Shown: positions 16,816 to 25,772 of the stretch, in pieces
Position numbering within the stretch: the stretch's first letter is position 1
Layout of the letters: every line of letters begins with the position of its first letter
Source: Microbacterium limosum
GTDB lineage: Bacteria; Actinomycetota; Actinomycetes; Actinomycetales; Microbacteriaceae
Reading direction: 5' to 3'
NCBI RefSeq assembly: GCF_036324365.1
Contig: NZ_CP137080.1
Location: forward strand, 2,170,001 to 2,234,000
DNA length: 64,000 nt
Position numbers and translations under genes: made by a program
Notes under the pieces: model-generated
Seen by the model: only the letters and a program-made list of their open reading frames with translations
Told to the model about the DNA's origin: nothing
Databases searched by the model: none

Positions 16816-17661
16816 GTGAGCGCCCACTCCCCCAGCGAGCTCGAACTCGAGCGGCGTGCGTACCGCGCGCGCCAGTCGCGACGCTCGGTGCTCGTCGCGA
16901 TCGCGTCGTCGATCGCGTTCGCCCTCGTCGTGTGGGTCACCGTCATCAACACCTCCGGCTGGGCGGGCGTGCAGCAGGCGTTCTTCGACCCCGCGATCGC
17001 ATGGGACGCGCTTCCCCGTGTCTGGGAGGGATTCCTGCTCAACCTGCAGGTGCTCGGCCTGTCGGTCGTCACGGTGGCGATCGTCGCGCTGCTGATCGCT
17101 CTACTTCGCACCCTGCAGGGCCCCGTGTTCCTGCCGCTGCGGGCACTGGCGGCGGCCTACACCGACATCTTCCGCGGCCTGCCGTTCATCATCGTGCTGT
17201 ACCTCGTGGGCTTCGGCCTGCCGACGCTCGCCGACGAGCGCATCCCGGTGATCTATCTCGGCACGATCGCCGTGACGCTCACGTATTCGGCCTACGTGTC
17301 GGAGGTGATCCGAGCCGGCATCGAGTCGGTGCATCCGTCGCAGTGGCTGGCGGCGCGCGCGCTCGGTCTCGGCTACGGGCAGACGCTGCGGCGGATCGTG
17401 CTTCCGCAGGCGTTCCGGCGCATCACCCCGCCGCTCATGAACGACTTCGTCGCGATGCAGAAGGACGTGGGCCTCATCTCGATCCTCGGCGCCACCGACG
17501 CCGTGCTCGCCGCCCGCATCGAGTCGGCGCAGACGTACAACTTCACGCCCTACATCGTCGCCGGCATCCTGTTCATCCTGCTCGCGATCCCGACGATCCG
17601 CCTCACCGACTGGTACACGGCCCGACTGCGCCGCCGCGAGCAGACGGGAGCACTGCTGTGA
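16816..17661 (+). CDS. Polar amino-acid ABC transporter, permease
   Basis: A 281-residue HisMQ-type permease starting at a GTG. Five to six membrane helices are evident. The EAA loop reads WLAARALGLGYGQTLRRIVL, followed by PQAFRRITPPLMNDFV, typical of amino-acid permeases. It is the only permease gene, so the membrane part is probably a homodimer. Its stop overlaps the ATPase start by GTGA. Confidence 0.94.
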   Translation: MSAHSPSELELERRAYRARQSRRSVLVAIASSIAFALVVWVTVINTSGWAGVQQAFFDPAIAWDALPRVWEGFLLNLQVLGLSVVTVAIVALLIALLRTLQGPVFLPLRALAAAYTDIFRGLPFIIVLYLVGFGLPTLADERIPVIYLGTIAVTLTYSAYVSEVIRAGIESVHPSQWLAARALGLGYGQTLRRIVLPQAFRRITPPLMNDFVAMQKDVGLISILGATDAVLAARIESAQTYNFTPYIVAGILFILLAIPTIRLTDWYTARLRRREQTGALL

Positions 17662-18392
17662 GCTCCTTGCTGACGGCCACCGACCTCTGGAAGTCATTCG
17701 GCGACCGCGACGTGCTGCGCGGGGTGTCGCTCGACCTGTCGGCCCACGACGTCGTCGCCGTCATCGGCGCGAGCGGCTCGGGGAAGTCGACGCTGCTGCG
17801 CTGCCTCGGGCTGCTCGAGCCGATCGACGACGGACGCATCCTGCTCGCCGGCTCCGATATCTCCGACCCGCGGGTCGACGCCAACGGCGTGCGCGCCCGC
17901 CTGGGCGTCGTCTTCCAGAGCTACAACCTCTTCCCGCACCTCACCGTCCTCGGCAACGTCACCCTCGCGTCCCGCGTCGTGCACCGGGAGAAGCGGGCGG
18001 ATGCCGAGGCCCGCGGCCTTGCGATCCTCGAGCGCGTCGGGCTCGCCGACAAGGCGCGCGAGCACCCCGACCGCCTCTCGGGCGGGCAGCAGCAGCGCGT
18101 CGCCATCGCGAGGGCGATCGCGACCGACCCCGAGCTCCTGCTGCTCGACGAGATCACGTCGGCGCTCGACCCGGAGCTCGTCGGAGAGGTGCTCGAGCTG
18201 GTGCGGACGCTCGCCGAGGAGGGGACGACGATCCTGATGGCCACGCACGAGATGGGCTTCGCGCGGGACGTCGCACACCGCGTGCTGTTCCTCGACGAGG
18301 GCCGCGTGCTCGAGGAGGGCTCCCCCGCCGAGGTCTTCGGCTCGCCACGCGAGGCGCGCACCCGGGCGTTCCTCTCCCGCTTCCGGGCCTGA
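17658..18392 (+). CDS. Polar amino-acid ABC transporter, ATP-binding protein
   Basis: A GlnQ/HisP-type ATPase of 244 residues. Walker A GASGSGKST is at 37-45, the Q-loop in VVFQSYNLFPHLTVL, the signature LSGGQQQR, Walker B LLLLDEITSALDPE and the switch histidine in MATHEMGFA. It begins at a GTG overlapping the permease stop. A strong hairpin just after it ends the operon. Confidence 0.95.
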   Translation: MSSLLTATDLWKSFGDRDVLRGVSLDLSAHDVVAVIGASGSGKSTLLRCLGLLEPIDDGRILLAGSDISDPRVDANGVRARLGVVFQSYNLFPHLTVLGNVTLASRVVHREKRADAEARGLAILERVGLADKAREHPDRLSGGQQQRVAIARAIATDPELLLLDEITSALDPELVGEVLELVRTLAEEGTTILMATHEMGFARDVAHRVLFLDEGRVLEEGSPAEVFGSPREARTRAFLSRFRA

Positions 18393-18415
18393 GCCGCGGC
18401 CGCACACAGGAACGG

Positions 18416-18478
18416 GGCCGAGAACAGGAGGATCGGGCCAGGGACTTCCTGTCACCGGCCCATCTCCTGTTTTCGGCC
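18416..18478. terminator. Bidirectional terminator between ABC importer and folD
   Basis: GGCCGAgAACAGGAG at 18416-18430 pairs with CTCCTGTTttCGGCC at 18464-18478, continued by GGGCC/GGCCC inside, giving a long stem with few mismatches. It lies between convergent genes (ATPase ends 18392, folD ends 18501), so one hairpin serves both. Confidence 0.75.
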
Positions 18479-18500
18479 GTCGGCCGTCGGCCGTCGCGGC

Positions 18501-19388
18501 TCAGCCGGCCAGGCGCTCGGCCGACTCGACGACGTTGGCGACGAGCAGCGCGCGGGTCATGGGGCCCACGCCGCCGGGGTTGGGCGAGAGCCAGCCCGCG
18601 ACCTCCGCGACACCGGGATCGACGTCGCCCGCGAGCTTCGCCTTGCCCGACTCCGTCGTGCCCACGCGCGTCACGCCCACATCCAGCACCGCCGCGCCCG
18701 GCTTGACCCAGTCGGCCTTCACGAGGTGCGGCACGCCCACGGCGGCGACCACGACGTCGGCCCGGCGCACCTGCTCGGCGAGATCGGGCGTGCGCGAGTG
18801 CGTCAGCGTGACGGTCGCGTCGGTGCCGCGGCGCGTCAGCAGCAGCCCGAGCGGACGCCCCACCGTGATGCCCCGCCCGATCACGACGACGTGCTTGCCG
18901 GCGAGGGTCACCCCGTGGCGCTCGAGCAACTCGATCACGCCGCGCGGCGTACAGGGCAGCGGACCCGCGACGGCCGTCGCCGGGTCGACGCCCAGCACCA
19001 GCCGACCGAGGTTCGTGGGGTGGAGGCCGTCGGCATCCTTCGCGGGATCGATCATCTCGATGATCGCGTTCTCGTCGATGCCCTTGGGCAGCGGCAGCTG
19101 GGTGATGAAGCCCGTCACCGCCGGGTCGTCGTTCAGGGCGCGGACGGCATCGGCGATCTCGTCGAACGACGCCGTCGCCGGCAGCTCCACCTGGATCGAT
19201 GCGACGCCCACCTCGGCGCAGTCGCGGTGCTTGCCCGTCACGTACGAGCGCGAGCCCGGGTCGTCCCCCACCAGCAGCGTGCCGAGGCCGGGAACGATCC
19301 CGCGCTCCGCGAGCGCCGCGACGCGAACCCGCAGCTCCTCCTTGATCGCCGCCGCCGTCGCGGTGCCGTCGAGCTTTGCAGCCGTCAT
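18501..19388 (-). CDS. folD: Methylenetetrahydrofolate dehydrogenase / cyclohydrolase
   Basis: Bifunctional cytosolic enzyme turning 5,10-methylene-THF into 10-formyl-THF using NADP. The 295-residue length is normal. The catalytic Lys is at 53 in [10 protein letters not shown], the substrate segment includes DADGLHPTN and [12 protein letters not shown], and the NADP motif is [20 protein letters not shown] site precedes the ATG. It follows glyA by 130 bp and uses the one-carbon unit GlyA makes. It may share glyA's riboswitch-controlled transcript or have its own promoter in the gap. The product feeds PurN and PurH, encoded 17-20 kb away. Confidence 0.97.
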   Translation of the reverse strand: MTAAKLDGTATAAAIKEELRVRVAALAERGIVPGLGTLLVGDDPGSRSYVTGKHRDCAEVGVASIQVELPATASFDEIADAVRALNDDPAVTGFITQLPLPKGIDENAIIEMIDPAKDADGLHPTNLGRLVLGVDPATAVAGPLPCTPRGVIELLERHGVTLAGKHVVVIGRGITVGRPLGLLLTRRGTDATVTLTHSRTPDLAEQVRRADVVVAAVGVPHLVKADWVKPGAAVLDVGVTRVGTTESGKAKLAGDVDPGVAEVAGWLSPNPGGVGPMTRALLVANVVESAERLAG

Positions 19389-19464
19389 GTCGTCTCCTGT
19401 CTTCGTCGTCAGGGCATCGCCGGTGTCGTCATCTCGACGCCGATCGTCCCACCGGCGCGAATAC

Positions 19465-19476
19465 CTATGTACATAG
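19465..19476. promoter_or_regulatory. AT-rich palindrome between glyA and folD
   Basis: CTATGTACATAG is a perfect 12-nt palindrome in the 130-bp gap, standing out against GC-rich surroundings. It could be a regulator site, or its TATGTA part a -10 element for folD. Neither is shown. Confidence 0.3.
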
Positions 19477-19518
19477 TGATCCTACGGATCTCGCACCGAA
19501 CCCGCCAGAGACGATGAC

Positions 19519-20793
19519 CTACTGCTGCAGACCCGGATACAGAGGGAAGGCGTCCGCGAGGGCCGCGACGCGGTCACGGAGGGCCTCGACGTCGGCACCC
19601 GGCAGCAGCGCGAGCGCGATGACGTCGGCCACCTCGGCGAACTCGGCGTCGCCGAACCCGCGCGTCGCGAGCGCCGGCGTGCCGATGCGAAGACCCGACG
19701 TGACCATCGGGGGGCGAGGGTCGTTCGGCACCGCGTTGCGATTGACCGTGATGTGGATCTCGTGCAGCAGGTCTTCGGCCTGCCTGCCGTCGATCTGCGC
19801 GTCGCGCAGGTCGACGAGCACGAGGTGCACGTCGGTGCCGCCCGAACGGACCGAGATGCCCGCCGCCGCGACATCCGGCTGCGACAGCCGCTCGGCGAGC
19901 AGGCGGGCACCGCGCAGGGTGCGCTCCTGACGATCGCGGAACGCGTCGGACGCGGCGATCTTGAACGCCGTCGCCTTCGCCGCGATCACGTGCATGAGCG
20001 GACCGCCCTGCTGCCCGGGGAACACGGCGGTGTTGATCTTCTTGGCCAGGCCCTCGTCGTTGGTGAGGATGAAGCCCGACCGCGGACCGCCGATCGTCTT
20101 GTGCACGGTGGAGGAGACCACGTGCGCGTGCGGCACGGGCGAGGGGTGGATGCCGGCGGCCACGAGACCCGCGAAGTGGGCCATGTCCACCCAGAGGTAT
20201 GCCCCGACCTCGTCGGCGATCGCGCGGAAGGCGGCGAAGTCGAGCTGGCGCGGGTAGGCCGACCAGCCCGCGATGATGACCTTGGGGCTGTGCTCGAGCG
20301 CCAGGCGGCGCACCTCGTCCATGTCGACGAGCGACGTCTCGGGGTCGACGCCGTACGCGACGATGTCGTACAACCGGCCCGAGAAGTTGATCTTCATGCC
20401 GTGCGTGAGGTGTCCGCCGTGATCGAGCGAGAGGCCCAGGATCGTGTCGCCGGGGCGGGCGATGGCGTGGAGGACGGCGGCGTTGGCGGTCGCGCCGGAG
20501 TGCGGCTGGACGTTCGCGAACGCGGCGCCGAACAGGGATTTCGCCCGCTCGATCGCGAGCTCCTCGGCGATGTCGACCTCTTCGCAGCCGCCGTAGTAGC
20601 GGCGGCCCGGATAGCCCTCGGCGTACTTGTTCGTCAGCACCGACCCCTGCGACTGCAGCACGGAGACGGGCACGAAGTTCTCGGACGCGATCATCTCGAG
20701 GTATCCGCGCTGACGGTCGAGCTCGCGCTCGAGCACCTGCGCGATCTCGGGATCGACCTCGGCGAGCGGGGCGGTGAAGAGCGGGTCGGTCAT
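19519..20793 (-). CDS. glyA: Serine hydroxymethyltransferase
   Basis: PLP enzyme (424 residues) interconverting serine and glycine while loading a one-carbon unit onto tetrahydrofolate. The N-terminal [17 protein letters not shown] and [12 protein letters not shown] motifs and the PLP-lysine segment [16 protein letters not shown] are clear. AGGAGG lies just before the ATG. The leader carries a ZTP riboswitch, so expression should rise when 10-formyl-THF is short. folD follows downstream. Confidence 0.98.
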   Translation of the reverse strand: MTDPLFTAPLAEVDPEIAQVLERELDRQRGYLEMIASENFVPVSVLQSQGSVLTNKYAEGYPGRRYYGGCEEVDIAEELAIERAKSLFGAAFANVQPHSGATANAAVLHAIARPGDTILGLSLDHGGHLTHGMKINFSGRLYDIVAYGVDPETSLVDMDEVRRLALEHSPKVIIAGWSAYPRQLDFAAFRAIADEVGAYLWVDMAHFAGLVAAGIHPSPVPHAHVVSSTVHKTIGGPRSGFILTNDEGLAKKINTAVFPGQQGGPLMHVIAAKATAFKIAASDAFRDRQERTLRGARLLAERLSQPDVAAAGISVRSGGTDVHLVLVDLRDAQIDGRQAEDLLHEIHITVNRNAVPNDPRPPMVTSGLRIGTPALATRGFGDAEFAEVADVIALALLPGADVEALRDRVAALADAFPLYPGLQQ

Positions 20794-20868
20794 GGCGCCT
20801 CCTGGACGACGGCTTTCGAACGGTTCCGGTGAGCTGGCGCCCGTGGAGCGGACGCCTCGAAACTCGCA

Positions 20869-20945
20869 TCGGCCCAGGCGTGCGGTCGAATGCCGTAGTC
20901 GGTCGCTCCCCGGTGGTCACCCACCTCAACGCCAGTTGCGACGCC
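20869..20945 (-). promoter_or_regulatory. ZTP (pfl) riboswitch upstream of glyA
   Basis: Read on the minus strand, the RNA has CAACTGGCG, then GGTGGGTGACCACC, then the hallmark GGGGAGCG, a short linker, and the second conserved half CCGCACGCCTGGGCC. These are the invariant blocks of the pfl motif, which binds ZMP/ZTP (AICAR phosphates) that build up when 10-formyl-THF is low. The aptamer ends about 75 bp before the glyA start, leaving room for an expression platform. Known pfl RNAs control folD, glyA and purine genes, which fits exactly. Confidence 0.92.
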
Positions 20946-20950
20946 CCCGA

Positions 20951-20956
20951 GCATAC
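20951..20956 (-). promoter_or_regulatory. Possible -10 element for the glyA riboswitch transcript
   Basis: TATGCT on the minus strand lies just upstream of the aptamer, placing a start site near 20944. No clear -35 is seen. A 9-bp hairpin (20966-20990) lies further upstream. Between 20991 and 21190 nothing else is recognised. Confidence 0.35.
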
Positions 20957-21190
20957 CGGATGCCCGGGCCGCCGAAGCCGTCGGCGGCCCGCCGCGGAGG
21001 CGCCCCCGCCGCCCCGGACGCGGCGGGGCGCGGCGCCGGCGACCCGCCCGCCCGTCACGTGCGCGGGACGCCGGCCGACACCCCGTCCTAGGCATCGGCG
21101 CTCCCCTGGGGCACAATGGGGGGCACGAGCACGGCGGCGGGGAATCCGCTGTGCGCGATCCGCCCGGTCACGGGGCTCTTGGGGAGAAAT

Positions 21191-22648
21191 ATGACGTCCA
21201 CGTCCGTGGATGATCCTCGCTCTGTCGAGGAGACATCCGACGTCGAACTGGTCCGACGCACGCGTGGCGGCGACACCGCCGCCTTCGCGGAGCTATGGCG
21301 CCGTCACTGGCCGGCAGCCCGTGCGGTCGCGCGCGAGCTGCTCGCCTCGAGCGAGAGCGGCGTCACCGCCGAGATCGCGACGGAGGCCGCGTTCGCGCGC
21401 GTCTGGCGCCGGATCCGCTCGGGCGAGCGCCCCCGAGGCGCCTTCCGCGCCTTCGTCGCGGGCGACCTCGTGACGGCGCTCGCGCCGCGCCGCACCGATG
21501 CGGCACCGCCCGACGCCGCGTCGCTGGCGGCCATCGCTGCGCTGTTCCCCGACCAGCGCGAGGTGCTCTGGTACGCCGAGGTCGACGCGCTGCGCCCCGC
21601 CGCCATCGCGCCGCTCGTCGGGGCGACGTCCACGGCCGTCGGGACCCTCGTCGACGGCGCCCGACAGGCGGCGCGGCGCGAATGGCTGCGCGCGAGGCCG
21701 GACGGCGGCGCGGGCACGGCGGATGACGAGGACGCGGCCGCCTTCACGGCATCCCTCCCCGCACTGCTGCGCCACCACGCCCTCGGCGACGCGGGGGCTG
21801 CCGCCTACGCGGCATCCCGCGCCCGCACCGGGCAGCACCCCGCCGTGCCGGCGCTGCCGGGCACGGTCGTCGGCCGCGCGCCGGGAACCCTCCGACACAC
21901 GCCGGATGCCGCGGCGCGACGCTCCGCGGCGGTGACCGCGCCGATCCCCGCCCCCCGCGCCTCCGCCCCGACGGGTCGCGCCCCCCTCAGCGCACCGCGC
22001 ATGCGCAGGTGGATGTCGGGCACCGGCCTGACCGCCGTGTTCGCGACCGTCGGGGTCGTCGCCGCGGGCGGGATCGTCGCCGTCGCGCTGCTGCCGGGCT
22101 CGCAGGACGAAGGCGGCGGACCGTCGCCGTTCGGGCGCGTCTCGGAGGTGCACACCGCAGCGCCGCGCGATCCGACCCCCGGGCAGCCGGCCGCCCCCGA
22201 GGACACACCGGACGGAGCCCCGGACGACTCCGTGTCCGACGACGCGGACTCGGGCACGACGACACCCGGAACGCCGCCCGGCACGAGGGCACCCGGGTCG
22301 CGGTCGACACCGCGCGGGAGCGACCGCGACACCGCGGCGCCCGGTACGCCGGCGCCGATCGCGCCGGGGAGCCCCGCCCCGTCCGCGCCGTCACGGCCGT
22401 CGCTGACCCCCGTTCCGGCCCCCTCGCCGCCCCCGATACTCTCCCCGACGCCCCTTCCACCCCCGGAACCCGAACCGGAACCGGAACCCGAACCCGAACC
22501 GGAACCGGAACCCGAACCGGTGCCCGACGTGGACCCGCAGCCCGATCCTGGCGGCGAACAGCAGCCCGATCCGCCGGCGGAACCCGGCCCGCCCGACACA
22601 CCCGAGCTGCCGGGCCTGCTGCAGGGGTTCTGGGGCGCCGGCCGCTGA
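21191..22648 (+). CDS. Sigma-70-like protein with a membrane anchor and Pro-Glu-rich extracellular tail
   Basis: A 485-residue protein. Residues 15-70 (ELVRRTRGGDTAAFAELWRR) resemble sigma region 2 of ECF factors, and about residues 115-165 (FPDQREVLWYAEVDALRP, then ATSTAVGTLVDGARQAAR) resemble region 4. A variable linker leads to one membrane helix near 278-300 (LTAVFATVGVVAAGGIVAVA), followed by about 185 residues rich in Pro, Asp, Glu and Thr, including ten PE dipeptides in a row. The sigma part is therefore tethered to the membrane, with the tail outside. Several sigma-core residues look degenerate, so it may not be an active sigma factor. No partner anti-sigma gene is adjacent. Function unknown. 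Confidence 0.75.
   Translation: MTSTSVDDPRSVEETSDVELVRRTRGGDTAAFAELWRRHWPAARAVARELLASSESGVTAEIATEAAFARVWRRIRSGERPRGAFRAFVAGDLVTALAPRRTDAAPPDAASLAAIAALFPDQREVLWYAEVDALRPAAIAPLVGATSTAVGTLVDGARQAARREWLRARPDGGAGTADDEDAAAFTASLPALLRHHALGDAGAAAYAASRARTGQHPAVPALPGTVVGRAPGTLRHTPDAAARRSAAVTAPIPAPRASAPTGRAPLSAPRMRRWMSGTGLTAVFATVGVVAAGGIVAVALLPGSQDEGGGPSPFGRVSEVHTAAPRDPTPGQPAAPEDTPDGAPDDSVSDDADSGTTTPGTPPGTRAPGSRSTPRGSDRDTAAPGTPAPIAPGSPAPSAPSRPSLTPVPAPSPPPILSPTPLPPPEPEPEPEPEPEPEPEPEPVPDVDPQPDPGGEQQPDPPAEPGPPDTPELPGLLQGFWGAGR
22464..22522 (+). repeat. Tandem Pro-Glu codon repeat
   Basis: About ten tandem copies of a six-base unit, CCNGAA with N = C or G, encode the PEPEPE run of the sigma-like protein. 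Unit number is likely to vary between strains by slippage. Confidence 0.85.
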
Positions 22649-22671
22649 GGCCCCGCTCGTAGACTGGGGGT

Positions 22672-23067
22672 ATGAGCGAGACCCCCCGCGTCGATCCGAC
22701 GCGTCCCGAGCAGCCCCGGCCCGCGGGCACCGTGCCCCGCCCGGGCGCACTGGACATCGTCCGCCTCCTGACGGAGCTGGTCGCGGTCGGCACGCTCGCC
22801 TTCTGGGGCTTCGTGGCGTTCCCGTTCCCCTGGAGCATCGTCGCGGGTCTCGGCGCCCCCGCGCTCGGAATCCTCCTGTGGGCGCTGTTCGTCTCCCCCA
22901 AGGCGGTCGTGCGGGTCCACCCGTTCGTCGCCGCGTTCGTCGAACTGCTCATCTTCGTCTCGGCCACCCTGGCCTGGTGGAGCCTCGGCCAGCCCTGGAT
23001 CGGGCTCGCCTTCGGCGTCGTCGCCGTCACCGTCGGCGCGGTCGTCGGGCGGCGCCGATTCGCATGA
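22672..23067 (+). CDS. YrdB-like (DUF2568) small membrane protein
   Basis: A 131-residue protein with a proline-rich cytoplasmic N-terminus and four membrane helices (about 28-50, 54-75, 82-100 and 105-125). The pattern LLTELVAVGTLAFWGF and the second-helix-pair spacing resemble the YrdB/DUF2568 family, of unknown function. Its stop overlaps the start of the FAD oxidoreductase gene by ATGA, so the two are coupled. The family call is moderately sure. Confidence 0.72.
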   Translation: MSETPRVDPTRPEQPRPAGTVPRPGALDIVRLLTELVAVGTLAFWGFVAFPFPWSIVAGLGAPALGILLWALFVSPKAVVRVHPFVAAFVELLIFVSATLAWWSLGQPWIGLAFGVVAVTVGAVVGRRRFA

Positions 23068-24419
23068 GCGACGTCGTCGACCTGCTGCGCGCCGAGCTCG
23101 GCGTCCGGGTCGACACCTCGCCCGGCGCCCTGGAGGCGGCCCGGGCCGACAAGTCGGGCCACCGCTCCGCGGGGGCTCCGCTGGCCGTCGTGCACGCGGC
23201 ATCCGTCTCCGACGTGCAGCGCACCCTGCGCATCGCGTCGCGGACGCGCACCCCCGTCGTGACCCGCGGCGCGGGCACCGGGCTCGCGGGCGCGGCCCTC
23301 GCGGGCCCCGGCGAGATCGCCCTCTCGACCCGCGCGATGACCCGCATCCTGGAGATCAGCGCCGACGACCTCCTCGCGGTCGTGGAACCGGGGATCCTGA
23401 ACGCCGAGCTCAACGAGGCTCTCGCGCCGCACGGTCTGTGGTGGGCGCCGGACCCCGCCTCCCGCGCCATCTCGACCGTGGGCGGCAACATCGCAACGGG
23501 CGCGGGCGGGCTGCTGTGCGCAAAGTACGGGGTCGTCCGCGACGCCGTGCTCGGGGTCGATCTCGTCACGGCGGACGGCGAGCTGATGCGCCTCGGCCAC
23601 CGCAGCGTCAAGGGCGTCACGGGTCTCGATCTCACCTCGCTCGTCATCGGGTCCGAGGGCCGCCTGGGCGTGATCGTCGGAGCGACGCTCAAGCTGCGAC
23701 GCCTCACACCGGGTCATGTCCGCACGATCGCCGCGACGTTCCCCGACGTGGGCGGCGCCGCCCGGGCCTCGTCGCAGGTGACGGCCCGCGGCATCCAGCC
23801 CGCCCTCATGGAGCTGATGGATGCCGCGAGCCTCGCCGCGGTGCACCGGCTGCTCGCCCTGCCCGCCCCCACGCCGGGCGCGGCGCAGCTGACCGTGCAG
23901 ACCGACGGACCGGCGGCGGATGCCGAGGCCGACGCCGTCGCCCGCGTGGTGCGCGAGGCGGGCGGTGCCGTCGTAATCTCGCACGACCCCGCCGAGGGCG
24001 AACGGCTGCTGACGATCCGGCGCTCCGTCCACCCCGCTATGGAAGCGATGGGCACGACCCTCATCGAGGACGTCTCCGTGCCGCGCAGCGCGCTGCCGGC
24101 GATGTTCGCCGAGATCGCGCGCATCGAGGCCGACTTCGGGCTCGTCATCCCCACCGTCGCGCACGCCGGCGACGGCAACCTGCACCCGAACTTCGTCTTC
24201 GACGGCGACGACGTCCCGGCCCACGTGTGGGAGGCCGCCGATGCGCTGTTCCGTGTGGCGCTCGCGCTCGGCGGCACGCTCACCGGGGAGCACGGCATCG
24301 GGGTGCTGAAGCGCCGGTGGCTCGTCGACGAGCTCGGTCCCGGCCAGTGGGCGCTTCAGGAGCGCGTCGTGCGCGCCTTCGACCCCGAGGGCATCCTGAA
24401 CCCCGGCAAGGTGTTCTGA
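23064..24419 (+). CDS. FAD-binding oxidoreductase, GlcD/D-lactate dehydrogenase type
   Basis: A 451-residue flavoprotein of the VAO/PCMH fold, oxidising a 2-hydroxyacid such as glycolate or D-lactate. The FAD-binding segment has VTRGAGTGLAGAAL and STVGGNIATGAGGLLCAKYG. The C-terminal cap has VAHAGDGNLHPNF and LTGEHGIGVLKRRW, hallmarks of GlcD-like enzymes. The start overlaps the upstream membrane-protein stop. No GlcE or GlcF partner is adjacent, so it may act alone. Confidence 0.92.
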   Translation: MSDVVDLLRAELGVRVDTSPGALEAARADKSGHRSAGAPLAVVHAASVSDVQRTLRIASRTRTPVVTRGAGTGLAGAALAGPGEIALSTRAMTRILEISADDLLAVVEPGILNAELNEALAPHGLWWAPDPASRAISTVGGNIATGAGGLLCAKYGVVRDAVLGVDLVTADGELMRLGHRSVKGVTGLDLTSLVIGSEGRLGVIVGATLKLRRLTPGHVRTIAATFPDVGGAARASSQVTARGIQPALMELMDAASLAAVHRLLALPAPTPGAAQLTVQTDGPAADAEADAVARVVREAGGAVVISHDPAEGERLLTIRRSVHPAMEAMGTTLIEDVSVPRSALPAMFAEIARIEADFGLVIPTVAHAGDGNLHPNFVFDGDDVPAHVWEAADALFRVALALGGTLTGEHGIGVLKRRWLVDELGPGQWALQERVVRAFDPEGILNPGKVF

Positions 24420-24431
24420 GCGGGCACCGCT

Positions 24432-25661
24432 TCAGCCCGCGAGGATCTCCTCGATGCGCGCGTCGGCAGCGGCGGCGACCGCCGCGACATCCTCGCCGCG
24501 GGAGATCGCCGCGAGCAGCTCGTCGAGCACGCCGGCCTCCTCCACCTTCGCCCACCGCGGCGTCGCGGGAACGGCACGGGCGGACGCGGCGGCGAGCGCC
24601 CGGGCCGCCCCGCCGGGCTGCTCGGCGGCCAGGGGGGCGAGCGAGATCCGCGCGGGGACGAGCCCCTCCGCCGCGAGGAGACTCTGGAAGCCCTCTCCGA
24701 GCATGATCCGCACGACCGAGAGGGCGAGCTCGGGCTCCGCCGTGCCGGCCGCGATGCCCACGACCGATCCGCGCGCCGCCACCGGCGCCGCGCCCCCGTC
24801 CCGGCCCGGCAGGGCGAAGACCGCGGGGGCCGCGGGCGCGCCCTCTCCCGCGCAGGCACCCGCGGCAAGGCCCGTGCCCGGACCGACCAGCCGAGCCGCC
24901 TCGGCCCCGCAGTAGGCGGCCCCGACGGATTCCGCCGCGACGAACCCGGGCGGCACCGACGCGTTCATCAGCAGGTCCTGCAGCAGAACGAGCGCCGCGA
25001 CGGAGGCCTCCGAGCCGAGCCGCGCATCCCAGCGCCCGCCGTCTGACACCGCCACCTCGCCGCCGCCCGCCCAGACGAACGTCAGCAGGTCGTTTCCGCC
25101 GGAGAGCAGGATGCCGGGGCGCCCCGGCGCCGCCTGTGCGCCCGCGATCGACGCGCGGACGAACTCGTCGAGGGTCGGCGCAGGCTCGCCTCCCAGCGCG
25201 GGATCCGCGAGCACGACATCCGCGTCGGCGTGGAGGGGCACCCCGAACCGCCCGTCGCCGTTCGAGGCCGCCATGACGAGACCCGGAACCAGGTCGGCAC
25301 CACCCAGATCCTCGAGCTCCCCCGCGATGTCGAGCAAGGCCCCGTCCGCCACGAGCGCGGGAACCTTCGCGGCATCCATCTCGAGGACATCCGCCTCCAT
25401 CGGGGCCGATGGATCGACGCCCCCGGGGGCGTCTTCGATCACGAGCGACGCGCCCGGGTTCTCGGCCTCGAACGTCGTCACGAGATAGCCCCTCGCCTCG
25501 TCCGAGAGCGCCTCGGGGGCGAGGGCGACGCGGACCTCGGGATCTTCGGAGAGTCCCAGGGCGCAACCGGCGAGCGCCAGCGAGACCATCCCCAGGACCG
25601 CGATGGCTGCGGCCGCGCGCGGTCCGCGCACGGCCGAGCGAGAAAGGAACGTCTCCGTCAC
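24432..25661 (-). CDS. Extracellular solute-binding lipoprotein (family 1), orphan
   Basis: A 409-residue protein with a signal peptide and lipobox LAGC near residue 33. The body resembles sugar-binding proteins of ABC importers, for example RGYLVTTFEAENPGASLVIED near the N-terminus and a C-terminal helical region with ISRGEDVAAVAAAADARIEEI. I chose the GTG at 25661. There is no permease or ATPase gene beside it, which is unusual for this family. It may serve a transporter encoded elsewhere or have another envelope role. Convergent with the FAD oxidoreductase gene, 12 bp apart. Confidence 0.8.
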   Translation of the reverse strand: MTETFLSRSAVRGPRAAAAIAVLGMVSLALAGCALGLSEDPEVRVALAPEALSDEARGYLVTTFEAENPGASLVIEDAPGGVDPSAPMEADVLEMDAAKVPALVADGALLDIAGELEDLGGADLVPGLVMAASNGDGRFGVPLHADADVVLADPALGGEPAPTLDEFVRASIAGAQAAPGRPGILLSGGNDLLTFVWAGGGEVAVSDGGRWDARLGSEASVAALVLLQDLLMNASVPPGFVAAESVGAAYCGAEAARLVGPGTGLAAGACAGEGAPAAPAVFALPGRDGGAAPVAARGSVVGIAAGTAEPELALSVVRIMLGEGFQSLLAAEGLVPARISLAPLAAEQPGGAARALAAASARAVPATPRWAKVEEAGVLDELLAAISRGEDVAAVAAAADARIEEILAG

Positions 25662-25772
25662 AGAGGCAAGTAGAGCGCACAGGGGGCCGGAATCCGGGTA
25701 TTGACGGCGCACCGGACCGGAGGGTACCCGCCGCAGTCCCGCGTAGGGTGGACCGGGACGACAGGGGAACTG

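Noticed and set aside
22464..22522. CRISPR-like or intergenic repeat
   Set aside because: The six-base units are in frame and encode a Pro-Glu run within a gene; there are no spacers.
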